From positions 1 through 63,832 of the forward strand of contig QEVF01000022.1 in NCBI GenBank assembly GCA_003576915.1: a stretch of DNA of 63,832 nt, written 5' to 3'. The position numbers were made by a program, and so were the translations under genes. The stretch is from Planctomycetota bacterium (lineage in GTDB: Bacteria > Planctomycetota > UBA8742 > UBA2392). The notes beneath the pieces were generated by a model that was not told the origin of the DNA, searched no databases, and saw nothing but the letters and a program-made list of their open reading frames with translations. Positions 16,101 through 23,807 of this stretch are shown here, piece after piece. Position 1 is the first letter of the stretch; each line of letters begins with the position of its first letter.

Positions 16101-17799
16101 CAAACGCGCCGCCCTCCACCAGTCCTTCAAGTGGATTGGAGTGGGTAAAGGCCTTGGGATCGCAACACAGCACGACGTTGACGTGGCGCAGGTCGCAGTT
16201 CACGCGCACACGTTCTGGCGCCACCACCAGAAAATAGGCCGTGGGCGCGCCCTTCTTCTCGCTGCCATACTTCGGGTTGGCGGAAATGTGAAGGACCTCG
16301 CGGGGGCGGCCCCACTCGTCCACGAGCTTGTCGCGCTCGGCGATGGTGTTGCCGAACTCTCCCAGAATCTCGCTCAGATTCTTGCCCGTGGTGATCATGC
16401 CCCAGCCGCCGATGCTGTGCATGCGGATAGCCGTTGCTTCGGCCGGCAGCAGCGAGGGCCGGTCCTGGCTGACGACAGCGTAGGGATGATCCACGCCCAC
16501 CACGAAATAGTGCTCGCCGGAGCGGGAGCTCCGTCCGTCCTGCCGCGCCGTCTGCCCGATGGCAAACTCGTAGGCGCCCAAAATGCCCTCGGGCCTGAAG
16601 TCGCGCGATCCCAGGCCATAGGCACCGTTGAACATCCGAGGCAGCCTGCCGGCCTCGAGTTGCCCGGCCTCCACCGCTTTCATCAAGGCCGTGCGGATGT
16701 CGCGACACAGGGGATTGTCGCCCGCCATGGCTTCGTCGGTGCGCTCGAGCACGATGACGCGCTGCCTGCCCTTGAGCGCCTGAACCACGGCCGCCTCCGG
16801 GAAGGGCCGCAGCACGTTGACGTGCAGGGAACCCACCTTTGCTCCGCGCTTTGCGCGCAGATAGTCAACGGCGGCCTCAATGTTCTCGGCCGCGCTGCCC
16901 AAAGAGACGAAAAGGGTGTCGGCATCGTCGCCGCGGTAGGTTGAAACCAGGCCATAGCGGCGCCCGGTCAGCTCGGCAAAGCGCCGATAGCTGTCCTCCA
17001 GCATGCCGAGGATGGGCTCGATGAAGTTGTTGCGCCGCGCCACCACACCGTTCATGTAGTGTTCCTGATTCTGCACCGGGCCCAGCGCCATGGGGTTTTC
17101 CAGATCAATCAGGCGCGGCACGCGACGGCGCGTGGGGCCGAAGAGCTGGCGCTGGGGCTCCGTGGGGCAGGCGATGATGTCGTCGGGAGCGCCCAGGAAC
17201 TCGCGCAGGAGTTCAGCTTCGGCCGCGTAGAAGGTCCGCTCGAGGTGGGAGGTGAGGAATCCGTCCTGGATGTTGATTCCCGGCGTCAGGGAAAGCTCAG
17301 TGACGCGCCGCAGGATGATGGCCTGGTCGGCCGCCTGCTGGGCGTCCCTCGCAAAGAGCATGATCCAGCCCGTATCCAGCGCGGCATAAATGTCGTCGTG
17401 GCCGCAGTGGACGTTGAGTGCGTGGCGGGTGAGAGCGCGGGCGGCGACCTCAACGACCATGGTCGAGAGCTTGCCCGGCGCGTGATAGTACTGCTCCAGG
17501 CCGTAAATCAGGCCCTGACCCGAGGTGAAGTTCACCACGCGCTTGCCGGTCACGGAGGCGGCGATGGCTCCACCCTGGGCGGCGTGCTCGCCCTCGGCCT
17601 CGATGGCGATCTTCTGGCCGCCGAAGACGTTCAGCTTTCCTTCGGCCCAGGCAAGCTGGTAGTTCTCGCCCATCTCGGTGCTGGGCGTAATGGGATAGAA
17701 CACGCCGGCATCGGTGATGCGCGCCTCGGTGTGGTAGGACACCAGCTGGTTACCGTTGGTCGTGAGGCGGATGCCGGGGAAGCGAGGTTGGGTCTTCAT
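13171..17799 (-). CDS. nifJ: Pyruvate:ferredoxin (flavodoxin) oxidoreductase, unusually long
   Basis: The product has 1542 residues against about 1170-1200 for the usual single-chain enzyme. In order it shows the alpha domain (YPITPSTEMGE, about 35-45), the gamma domain (HSIGGWGMITTGKN, about 455-470), two ferredoxin motifs (CTQCLECIVVCP about 774 and CKGCGECVDAC about 906), and the TPP-binding beta domain (CAGCGEKS about 988, GDGGMGDIGFQN and NTGGQNSDSSP about 1210-1250). It oxidises pyruvate to acetyl-CoA and CO2 and reduces ferredoxin or flavodoxin. The extra length lies in a long linker between the clusters and in an extended C-terminal part (about 1330-1542). The ATG at 17799 begins MKTQPRFPGI. 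Another 2-oxoacid is possible as substrate. Confidence 0.92.
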   Translation of the reverse strand: MKTQPRFPGIRLTTNGNQLVSYHTEARITDAGVFYPITPSTEMGENYQLAWAEGKLNVFGGQKIAIEAEGEHAAQGGAIAASVTGKRVVNFTSGQGLIYGLEQYYHAPGKLSTMVVEVAARALTRHALNVHCGHDDIYAALDTGWIMLFARDAQQAADQAIILRRVTELSLTPGINIQDGFLTSHLERTFYAAEAELLREFLGAPDDIIACPTEPQRQLFGPTRRRVPRLIDLENPMALGPVQNQEHYMNGVVARRNNFIEPILGMLEDSYRRFAELTGRRYGLVSTYRGDDADTLFVSLGSAAENIEAAVDYLRAKRGAKVGSLHVNVLRPFPEAAVVQALKGRQRVIVLERTDEAMAGDNPLCRDIRTALMKAVEAGQLEAGRLPRMFNGAYGLGSRDFRPEGILGAYEFAIGQTARQDGRSSRSGEHYFVVGVDHPYAVVSQDRPSLLPAEATAIRMHSIGGWGMITTGKNLSEILGEFGNTIAERDKLVDEWGRPREVLHISANPKYGSEKKGAPTAYFLVVAPERVRVNCDLRHVNVVLCCDPKAFTHSNPLEGLVEGGAFVWESHETPDVAWTRIPRKYRDEIIRKKIRLYTLPGFEIARAEASREDLELRMQGNAFLGAFFGVSGFTEHYGIDHDHFLEFVEKQYRKKFGRFGDAVVASNMRVMRAGMERVSPVPHGPVDAPDRSDMRGVVFKPLTEECGMSCVMPAAQHARIPLAQTATYDAEFRAGKGYFQPASALASVGMLAAATGAGASKYVARRRTPVWNAEKCTQCLECIVVCPDTALPNTAQDLGDVLRTAVRQYVAEEAGREALLARLKTLEDRVRAQMTAAVAAKQATPFAQIVQRELEALEGVPAQAKAQLGAIFGKVHFAYAKTPLIFSALEKKKAGDGGVFSIMVSDLCKGCGECVDACGEHMALEMRDETEELNADHATQVNFLRTLPETRQKFLGMFDTEHPEESKPVALKNHLMVRRNYEAMVSGDGACAGCGEKSVLRGLASVTEAYMRPLFHAKARRLEQKATRLEQEGLRRLTLLRERHPADYERFSRAFAHLVMGIGGENDKDTRQRQDQVGLPRDADMIGGLCAVMRQDAFTHRDLQAVDGRISNGMAAMAMGAHTGCNTVFGSTPPNNPHPYPWMNSLFQDGVTVAWLFGESFIADHARRSIIPERLADALLDREIPLSESDYFTLSHLTDSAMTDQEVAELPKAWGVGGDGGMGDIGFQNVSKVVLQNRPNVKLIMLDTQVYSNTGGQNSDSSPIPGGFDMNSMGAATQGKLTEMKSVAEAFLGGHGSPYVAQVSLANASKFYKSLLDALVYRGTAYLQCYTPCQPEHGIADDLSATQAKLSRDGRGLPEFVYDPTRGESYPDSLDIAGNPGKERDWWETKNRFTGKLYRLTTAHWAATEARFRRHFKQVKDATGLVHLEEFLWRITQDDVVHRRFLVPSHRSFVPDFGIYIEVEDAGEKVKTLALSRQMVLFCVERRKAWRLLQSRAGVVNTDYVAQKAVLSRVDKGEIALDEFLKRAGELVAAARPAPVKA

Positions 17800-17900
17800 G
17801 GCCTGACTCCGTGTGCCGGCGCTGGGCCGGAAATCCGGCGCGGCATTCCCTGGGCGGTGCGAACTCCCCGGACGGTGTGCCGCGCTGGCGCCAGTGTAAA

Positions 17901-17926
17901 TCGGATAAGCAGAGTTTTGTATCCGA
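17901..17926. promoter_or_regulatory. Inverted repeat in the nifJ / 18-kb divergent promoter region
   Basis: TCGGATA and TATCCGA form a 7-bp inverted repeat 12 bases apart, about 100 bases upstream of nifJ and 115 bases upstream of the divergent gene at 18039. It lies in an AT-richer stretch of the intergenic gap and looks like a regulator site. The adjacent ArsR-family gene is a candidate binder, by inference only. Confidence 0.4.
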
Positions 17927-18038
17927 ATTATGGCGTCCCCTGCGGAAGCACTGCCCCTTGCGGGGGTTATGTCAGAAACCCTGTCAGCCGCTGGACATTG
18001 ATTAGCACTGTCGCTAAATATTCAGCCAAGGAGGAACT

Positions 18039-18356
18039 ATGGCCGCCAATCCGCAATGGGTCATCTGCACCTATCAGGTCAAGAAGGGACGTCAGCGCGC
18101 CTTTGAGGCCCTGCTGGCCCGTCACTGGAACACGCTCAGGCGCCTCAAACTTGTGCACGCCAAGAGCCGCCCTCAGTACTTCCGCGGGCAGGACCCCAAG
18201 GGTCCCGTGTTTGTCGAGATCTTCGCGTGGCTGAACGAAAAGGCCCCTGACCTCGCCCACCACTCGCCCGAAGTCATGGCCATCTGGGAGCCCATGATCA
18301 AGCTCTGCCGCGACATGCGCTTTCCCCACGTGGAGCGCTTCACGCCAAAGGCGTGA
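18039..18356 (+). CDS. Small protein resembling dimeric alpha/beta-barrel (ABM-like) proteins
   Basis: The product has 105 residues. The pattern WVICTYQVKKGRQRAFEALLARHW at the start, then PVFVEIFAWLNEKAPDLAHHSPEVMAIWEPM (given in parts), resembles ferredoxin-like dimeric barrel proteins of the antibiotic-biosynthesis-monooxygenase type. Such proteins modify or bind small aromatic compounds, but here the function is not established. AAGGAGG ten bases before the ATG is a strong ribosome site. The ArsR-type regulator follows three bases after its stop, so the two are probably one unit. Confidence 0.7.
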   Translation: MAANPQWVICTYQVKKGRQRAFEALLARHWNTLRRLKLVHAKSRPQYFRGQDPKGPVFVEIFAWLNEKAPDLAHHSPEVMAIWEPMIKLCRDMRFPHVERFTPKA

Positions 18357-18359
18357 TCC

Positions 18360-18662
18360 GTGGCAAAGCGCCGACAGAGTCTTGATTCCGCCGCGCACTC
18401 CCTCGATCTGGTGCTGGCCGCCATTGCGCACCCCGCGCGCAGGCAAATCCTGCTCACCCTCAAGTTCCGCGGCGGCACCATGACCGCCGGCGAGATTGCC
18501 GCGCGCTTCGAATGCGCATGGCCCACGACCACGCGGCACCTCCAAGTGCTCCTGGCCGCGGGGCTGGTCAAGCGCTCAAGGCGCGGCCGCAAAATCGAAT
18601 ACCGCGTCGAGGAACGGGCCCTTCGGCTCATTTACGAACAGTGGCTGAAGTACTTCGGTTGA
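18360..18662 (+). CDS. ArsR-family winged-helix transcriptional regulator
   Basis: The product has 100 residues with a GTG start. LAAIAHPARRQILLTLKFRGG begins the winged helix, then TAGEIAARFECAWPTTTRHLQVLLAAGLV forms the recognition helix and RRGRKIEYRVEE the wing, as in ArsR-type repressors. No metal-binding CxC motif is present; the single Cys is in the recognition helix. It is encoded three bases after the small barrel protein. Likely targets are its own operon or the divergent nifJ promoter. Confidence 0.85.
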   Translation: MAKRRQSLDSAAHSLDLVLAAIAHPARRQILLTLKFRGGTMTAGEIAARFECAWPTTTRHLQVLLAAGLVKRSRRGRKIEYRVEERALRLIYEQWLKYFG

Positions 18663-18673
18663 GCGGGTCCTGG

Positions 18674-19717
18674 CTACCACTTGCGATGTTCGGGCGGCAC
18701 GTGCTTCTCGTAGTGCTCCCGGGCGATACGCAGGATGTCGTGCGCCAGCCTGATGGCCGCCAGGCCCTCTTCGCCGCTGACTTCGGGACGCTCGCCCTTC
18801 TGGATACAGCTGATGAAGTGGCGCAGCTCCTCTTTGAGCGGCTCTTCCTCGCCGATGACCACCTGCTCGACGCGGATCAAATCGTTGAACACGAACTGCA
18901 TCAGGTTGTCGATGTTGCTGACGTCGAGGTTCTCGACATGAAAGTCGGCCTGGTCGAGTTTGGGCGTCTTCTTGTAGATCCAGGCCTGTTTGGCCGCGAA
19001 ATCCAGGTTGAGGTAGCTGTCCGCGCAGAAGATGCGCATCTTCCGCACGCTCTTGTCGCTGATGCGGGAGGCCGTGATGTTGGCGACGGCTCCGTTTTTG
19101 AACGTCAGCCTCACGCTGGCGATGTCCTCAAACCGCTTGGAAAGCACCGGCGTGCACACCGCCTGAATGTCTTCCACCTCGCTGTCGGCGATGCTGAGCA
19201 CGATGTCGAGGTCGTGGATCATCACGTCCATCACCACGCCGACATCCGTGCTGCGGAAGGGATAGGGGCTCAGGCGGTCGGCCTCGATGAAGGCCACCGT
19301 TTTCATGGCGTTGCGAATGGACTTCAGGGCCGGGTTGAAGCGCTCAATGTGGCCCACCTGCAGTATGCGCTTCTGCTTCTTGGCCAACTCGATCAGCTTC
19401 TGGCACTCATCGATGGTGTAGGCCATCGGCTTTTCCACCAGCGCGTGAATGTTGTTCTCAAACAGCCACTTGGCGACTTCGTAGTGATGCCGCGTCGGAA
19501 CCACCACCGTGGCTGCGTCCACCTTGCCCTTGAGCTGCCGGTAATCGGTCAGGGCCTCGCAATGGAAGCGCTCGGCAATCTCCCGGGCGACCTTCTCGCG
19601 GGAGTCCACGACCGCCACGAGTTCAGCGCTGGGAAGCTCACGCAGGACGCGGGCGTGGTTTTTTCCGAGGTGACCGACGCCGATGACGGCGACCTTCACG
19701 GGTGGGTTCGATGCCAT
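18674..19717 (-). CDS. Gfo/Idh/MocA-family NAD(P)-dependent oxidoreductase
   Basis: The product has 347 residues. The N-terminal Rossmann motif is VAVIGVGHLGKNHARVL (about 8-24), the VEKPMA motif (about 94-99) holds the catalytic Lys, and the substrate domain contains GGVGHIERFNPAL-like and DVMIHDLDIVL (His-Asp) segments. It probably oxidises a sugar or nucleotide sugar. Similar genes sit beside lipid A genes in several phyla, and GnnA of that group oxidises UDP-GlcNAc, so such a role is possible here near lpxC-fabZ. The ATG at 19717 is preferred over the GTG at 19723. Confidence 0.85.
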   Translation of the reverse strand: MASNPPVKVAVIGVGHLGKNHARVLRELPSAELVAVVDSREKVAREIAERFHCEALTDYRQLKGKVDAATVVVPTRHHYEVAKWLFENNIHALVEKPMAYTIDECQKLIELAKKQKRILQVGHIERFNPALKSIRNAMKTVAFIEADRLSPYPFRSTDVGVVMDVMIHDLDIVLSIADSEVEDIQAVCTPVLSKRFEDIASVRLTFKNGAVANITASRISDKSVRKMRIFCADSYLNLDFAAKQAWIYKKTPKLDQADFHVENLDVSNIDNLMQFVFNDLIRVEQVVIGEEEPLKEELRHFISCIQKGERPEVSGEEGLAAIRLAHDILRIAREHYEKHVPPEHRKW

Positions 19718-19889
19718 GATCACGACAGCCCCGGTGTAGCGGGCCGCTTCTTAGTGTGAGATTGGTGCAAATACTACCGTTTCTGACATACCCCATCCAC
19801 TGCCCATTTGCGCCGACGCTGCGGCCTGGCACTGCTACACAGGTTTTCAACCCCGGGCGCGGCTGATTCTCAATTCCTGCGCTGTGGCG

Positions 19890-21203
19890 CTACGCCCTTG
19901 GCGCCTTTTCGTCAACAACCATGAACTTAAGGTTTCCCTCGCAGCACAACTCACCCTCCACCGTCGCACGGGCGAAAACCTCGGCCAACCCCCGGCGCTC
20001 GCGCAGCACCTCCGCCTCCAGCAGAATCTGGTCACCCGGCACCACCACACGCCTGAACTTTACGTTTTCGACGCTTGTGAAGAACGCCAGCTTGCCGGAG
20101 TGCTCCGGCTTCTGCAGAACAAGCAGGCCGCCGATCTGCGCCAGAGCCTCGATCTGCAAAACGCCCGGAAACACCGGCCGTCCCGGAAAGTGCCCCATGA
20201 AACAGGGCTCGTTAAACGTAACATTCTTCACGCCCACGGCGCGGCTGCCTTCCGCCTCCAGCACCCGGTCCACCATCAGGAAGGGGTAGCGGTGCGGGGC
20301 CACTCGCAGCACTCCCTGGATATCCATGGCGCCGCGCCCGTTGGGTTTCTTCCTGGCTGCGTCGAACTGTGCTCGCAGGGCCTTGGCCAACGCCTGATTG
20401 AGGGAGTGCCCGCTGGCCACGCCCACCACGCGGGCGTTAAGCCGGACTCCAGCCACCGCCAGGTCTCCGATGATGTCGAGCGCCTTGTGCCGCGCGAATT
20501 CGTCTGCGAAGGCCAGCTTGTTGTCGATAACGCCGTTCTTGCCCCAGACCAACGTGTTCTGCGTGTTGGCACCCTTGCCAAAACCCATGGCCTGGAGCTG
20601 GCGCGCTTCTTCCTCGAGGCAAAACGTGCGCGCCACGCCGATGTTCTTGCGGTAGTTCTCCGGAGTGACCTCCCCGGTGAAGCGCTGCAGAGGCAAGTGG
20701 GGCACACCGTAGTCGAGTGTGTACTGGACCGAAAGCTCGGCAGATTTGCCCGGATCGGCTGTTCTGGGCATGCACGAAATGGAGGCGTTGCCCTCCGTGA
20801 AGACCAGCGGCGATGTCGGCGTGAACACGGCCGCTTCTGCCTCCAGCGCCGCTATTCCCGCCTGGTCGACCAGATCCATGAAGGCTTTGGCGCTGCCGTC
20901 TCCGGCCGGGGGTTCGGGCGCGTTCAGCTCGATGGCCGCATTGTCCACGCCCAGGCCGTACAAGGCACTGAGCACATGCTCAATCGTGTGGACCTCGGCC
21001 TCGCCCTCCTTGATGACCGTGCGGCGCTTGACGTCGATGATCTTGTCCGGGTGAGCCTTGACCAAGGCCCCGCCCTTGTCGGTTCGAATGAACGTGTAAC
21101 CCTCGCCTGCCTTGGCGGGCTTGAGCGTCAGGGTAACGGCCGCGCCTTCGTGCAGCGAAGTCCCGGTCAGGGATACGGCCTTGCCAAGCGTGGTCTGTTT
21201 CAT
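19890..21203 (-). CDS. lpxC/fabZ: Bifunctional UDP-3-O-acyl-GlcNAc deacetylase / 3-hydroxyacyl-ACP dehydratase (LpxC-FabZ fusion)
   Basis: The product has 437 residues. The N-terminal LpxC part (about 1-280) has the zinc ligands HTIEHVLSAL and RHKALDIIGDL and the catalytic GHSLNQAL. The C-terminal FabZ part (about 295-437) has the hot-dog motifs PHRYPFLMVDRV (catalytic His) and GHFPGRPVFPGVLQIEALAQ (catalytic Glu). LpxC performs the committed step of lipid A synthesis, and FabZ dehydrates 3-hydroxyacyl-ACP. The fusion occurs in several Gram-negative phyla including Bacteroidetes, and here it points to an outer membrane. The ATG at 21203 gives MKQTTLGKAVSL and excludes 21 unlikely upstream residues. 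Confidence 0.95.
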   Translation of the reverse strand: MKQTTLGKAVSLTGTSLHEGAAVTLTLKPAKAGEGYTFIRTDKGGALVKAHPDKIIDVKRRTVIKEGEAEVHTIEHVLSALYGLGVDNAAIELNAPEPPAGDGSAKAFMDLVDQAGIAALEAEAAVFTPTSPLVFTEGNASISCMPRTADPGKSAELSVQYTLDYGVPHLPLQRFTGEVTPENYRKNIGVARTFCLEEEARQLQAMGFGKGANTQNTLVWGKNGVIDNKLAFADEFARHKALDIIGDLAVAGVRLNARVVGVASGHSLNQALAKALRAQFDAARKKPNGRGAMDIQGVLRVAPHRYPFLMVDRVLEAEGSRAVGVKNVTFNEPCFMGHFPGRPVFPGVLQIEALAQIGGLLVLQKPEHSGKLAFFTSVENVKFRRVVVPGDQILLEAEVLRERRGLAEVFARATVEGELCCEGNLKFMVVDEKAPRA

Positions 21204-21322
21204 GGGGTGGATTCTGAATTGGCCCGCCCCAATTGGAAGCTCCCTCCCCACAAAACCCGCTGGCACGAACAGGCCGTTGAATCACGGCCTGCGGGAGCAG
21301 CGCGCCACAGGGCCATGGCGCT

Positions 21323-22351
21323 TCAAGCTCCAACTTCGCGCAGCAGCCTCGCGGCCTCCTCTCCGGTGATTTTCCGCGCACTCTCGAGCTTGCCAATCTC
21401 GTCCTGGACCCGGGCCAGATAGGCCCCGGCATCGAGGCGGCCGCCCTCCACCAGCTTGCGGGCCCCCTCGCCCAGCACGTCGCACACCGCCTTGCGCGTG
21501 CGACCGTCCGCAAACCTGGCCAGACGCTGAACCACGATGCCTCGCAGGCAGCCGGCCAACTGCCGCTTGACCTGGCCCTGCATGGACTCAGGGGCGGCCG
21601 CCAGCAGTCGGGCCACGGCGTCGGCGGGGTCATCGGCGTGAAGCTGGACCAGCACCAGGTGGCCCGTCTCGGCGGACTGAAGCACGGCCGCCAGAGTCTC
21701 AAAGTCCTCCACCTCGCTGATGACCAGGGCGTCGGCATCCTGCTGCATGGCGGCGTCAATGCCTGCCGCGCCGCTGACACAGTCACGGCCGACCTCCCGC
21801 TGTTGAACCAGCGACTTGGCGGGCTTGAGCAGGTAGTGGCGCGGCTTCTCGACCGTGCAGAGGTGCAGGGCGCGATTCTCATTGAGCCACTGGGCGAGCA
21901 CATACAGCGTCGTGGTCTTGCCCGAGGCATGGGGTCCCGCCACGATGATCAGGCCGTTGGGGGCATTGAGCAGCCGCGTCACAGCCTGGGGGACGTTGCA
22001 TTCCTCGAGCGTTGGCAGCTTGCCGCCGCGGAATTTCACGGTGACGCTCACATGGCCGCCGCTGCGGGCAAACACGACTTCAGCATAGTGTGTGTCGTTG
22101 ATGGGCCGGACCACGGAGATGTATCCCTGCTGCATGTAATCAATCTCGCGCTCGGCCATACACACGCCCACCCAGCGGGTCTGCGATGCGTCCAGCTCCG
22201 TGGGGTCCAGTTCCTGCAACTCGCGATTGACGCGGCACATCACCCGGTGGCCGGGAAGCAGGTAGAGGTCCGTGGCGCCCTTCTCGAGCGCGCGGCTGAT
22301 CCACTCATCGAACTTCATCCAGGCCAGTGTGTGGTCGGGTCGGCTGCTCAT
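21323..22351 (-). CDS. PilT/PilB-like secretion or retraction ATPase, degenerate
   Basis: The product has 342 residues, like PilT (about 345). Walker A is GPHASGKTTT (about 138-147), with His-Ala replacing the usual Thr-Gly. The Walker B region ADALVISEVEDFETL aligns with the PilT VGEMRDLET segment but lacks the normal Arg-Asp. GHLVLVQLHADDPADAVARLL matches the PilT LHTNDAPSA region. The usual Asp box and His box are incomplete, so ATPase activity is doubtful. It begins four bases after an ECF sigma factor gene, which suggests co-expression. No pilin genes are near. Confidence 0.72.
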   Translation of the reverse strand: MSSRPDHTLAWMKFDEWISRALEKGATDLYLLPGHRVMCRVNRELQELDPTELDASQTRWVGVCMAEREIDYMQQGYISVVRPINDTHYAEVVFARSGGHVSVTVKFRGGKLPTLEECNVPQAVTRLLNAPNGLIIVAGPHASGKTTTLYVLAQWLNENRALHLCTVEKPRHYLLKPAKSLVQQREVGRDCVSGAAGIDAAMQQDADALVISEVEDFETLAAVLQSAETGHLVLVQLHADDPADAVARLLAAAPESMQGQVKRQLAGCLRGIVVQRLARFADGRTRKAVCDVLGEGARKLVEGGRLDAGAYLARVQDEIGKLESARKITGEEAARLLREVGA

Positions 22352-22354
22352 GGG

Positions 22355-22912
22355 TCATCCTTTCCAGTCATCGTCGGCTCCCGGGGCCAGCCCCGCGAGC
22401 CTGAAACGCAGTTTCTCTCTCGCCTCAAACAGGCGCCGCTTCACGGTGCCCAGCGGCAGACCTAGCTCACGGGCGATTTCCTCCAGCTTCTGACCCGCCA
22501 GGTAATGGCGCTCAATTACCTGGGCGTGACCGGCCTTCATTTCGGCTACGGCGGCGCGCACCGCCAGCTTCACCTCAGCGGCGGCCAGCACTTCCTCCGC
22601 TGGCGGCTCGTTGTGCTCGGGCTCAAACCCGTCCTCCAGCACCGGCATCCGCCGCCTCAACTGCCTCAGGCAGGCCGACCGCACCAGGGCCTGCAGCCAG
22701 CCCGCGAATGCCTCCACCTCCCGCAATTGCGACAAGTGGGTAAAGGCCGCCACAAATGCATCCTGCACCGCATCCTCGGCGGCATGCTCTCCTGAGGTTT
22801 GCCGCCTCGCCCAGCCCAACGCCGTGTGGCGAAAAGCCGTCACGACGTAGCTGAAGGCCTGGACGTCACCCTCGCGAGCCCTGCCTAGATGTTCGGCGAG
22901 GTCAGCATCCAT
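22355..22912 (-). CDS. RNA polymerase sigma factor, ECF (sigma-70) family
   Basis: The product has 185 residues. Region 2 is visible as FSYVVTAFRHTALGWARR...AAEDAVQDAFVAAF (about 20-58), and region 4 as GHAQVIERHYLAGQKLEEIARELGLPLGTVKRRLFEAREKL (about 128-170, in parts). It directs RNA polymerase to a specific promoter set. No anti-sigma factor lies downstream; instead a PilT-like gene follows, so regulation may be unusual. Confidence 0.88.
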   Translation of the reverse strand: MDADLAEHLGRAREGDVQAFSYVVTAFRHTALGWARRQTSGEHAAEDAVQDAFVAAFTHLSQLREVEAFAGWLQALVRSACLRQLRRRMPVLEDGFEPEHNEPPAEEVLAAAEVKLAVRAAVAEMKAGHAQVIERHYLAGQKLEEIARELGLPLGTVKRRLFEAREKLRFRLAGLAPGADDDWKG

Positions 22913-22960
22913 GGTCAGGTAACGGAGCCCGTCGCTCCCAAGAAGGTTCGCCCTTTTGGC

Positions 22961-23695
22961 TCATGAATCTACGCCCCGGACCCAGCGGCCTCCCACCAGC
23001 AGCTCAAAGGGGGCATAGTCGCTCTTGTATTCCATCTTGGGACAGCCCTTGACCCAGAATCCAAGGTAGTACCACGGCAGGCCCTTGGCCCGGCAGAGTT
23101 CAATCTCCGCCAGCACGGAGTAGACACCCAGGCTGCGCCTGGCCTCCTCGGGCTCGAAGAAGTGATAGACACTTGAGAGCGCCTGCGGGCAGAGGTCCAG
23201 AATAGTGACACCCAGCAGCCGGCCCGATCGGTCACGGTAGCAGGCCTCCAGTGTGGCGGTGCAACTCGAGTAAAGCCAGTCGCGAAGGGTTTCGAGACCC
23301 GCGTCCTGCCGCGTGCCGGGATGCTGGAACGCAAGATAGCGCTGGTACAGCGTGAGCTTCTCCGGGGTCAGGGCCGGCTCGGACAGTTCAAGGACGACAT
23401 CGGCGTTTCGCCTGAGCACGCGACGCTGGCTCTTGCCGGGTTTGAACTCGTCCACCAGCACCCGCAGGGGCTGGCAGGCGCTGCAACCGCGGCACCGGGG
23501 GCGGTACACGATGTGGCCCGAGCGCCGAAAGCCGAGGTCCATGAGAGTTTGATACCGGGCCGGAGAGAGTTCCAGCGTCAGGTACCCTTCATCGGTAGCT
23601 TCCCGGCCCTCGAGATAGCTGCAGGGATGGGAGGCCATGCCCAGGCTGGCAAAGCGGGGCCCAAGGAGACCCTGAATCTGGCCGGAATCTTCCAT
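22961..23695 (-). CDS. bpt: Aspartate/glutamate leucyltransferase or arginyltransferase (Bpt/Ate1 type)
   Basis: The product has 244 residues, the usual size of bacterial Bpt. Typical features are CSYLEGREATDEGYL near the N-terminus (about 25-39), SGHIVYRPRCRGCSACQPLRV (in two parts, about 59-79) with the Cys pairs of this family, and YYLGFWVKGCPKMEYKSDYAPFEL near the C-terminus (about 209-232). It adds Leu (or Arg) from aminoacyl-tRNA to the N-terminus of proteins, marking them for N-degron proteolysis. It is monocistronic and divergent from the protein-kinase gene. Confidence 0.88.
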   Translation of the reverse strand: MEDSGQIQGLLGPRFASLGMASHPCSYLEGREATDEGYLTLELSPARYQTLMDLGFRRSGHIVYRPRCRGCSACQPLRVLVDEFKPGKSQRRVLRRNADVVLELSEPALTPEKLTLYQRYLAFQHPGTRQDAGLETLRDWLYSSCTATLEACYRDRSGRLLGVTILDLCPQALSSVYHFFEPEEARRSLGVYSVLAEIELCRAKGLPWYYLGFWVKGCPKMEYKSDYAPFELLVGGRWVRGVDS

Positions 23696-23807
23696 GCTCC
23701 CATTGTAGGAGCGGGCCCCTGCACCGAAAGCACAGCCCCCATCGCAAGTTATTGGCGCGCTTCAATTTCCGTGTGGTAGAATCCCCCTTACTGCACCTGG
23801 CACTGTC

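Noticed and set aside
14914..16944. Long plus-strand ORF (676 codons) opposite nifJ
   Set aside because: It is an antisense shadow of nifJ with no domain pattern.
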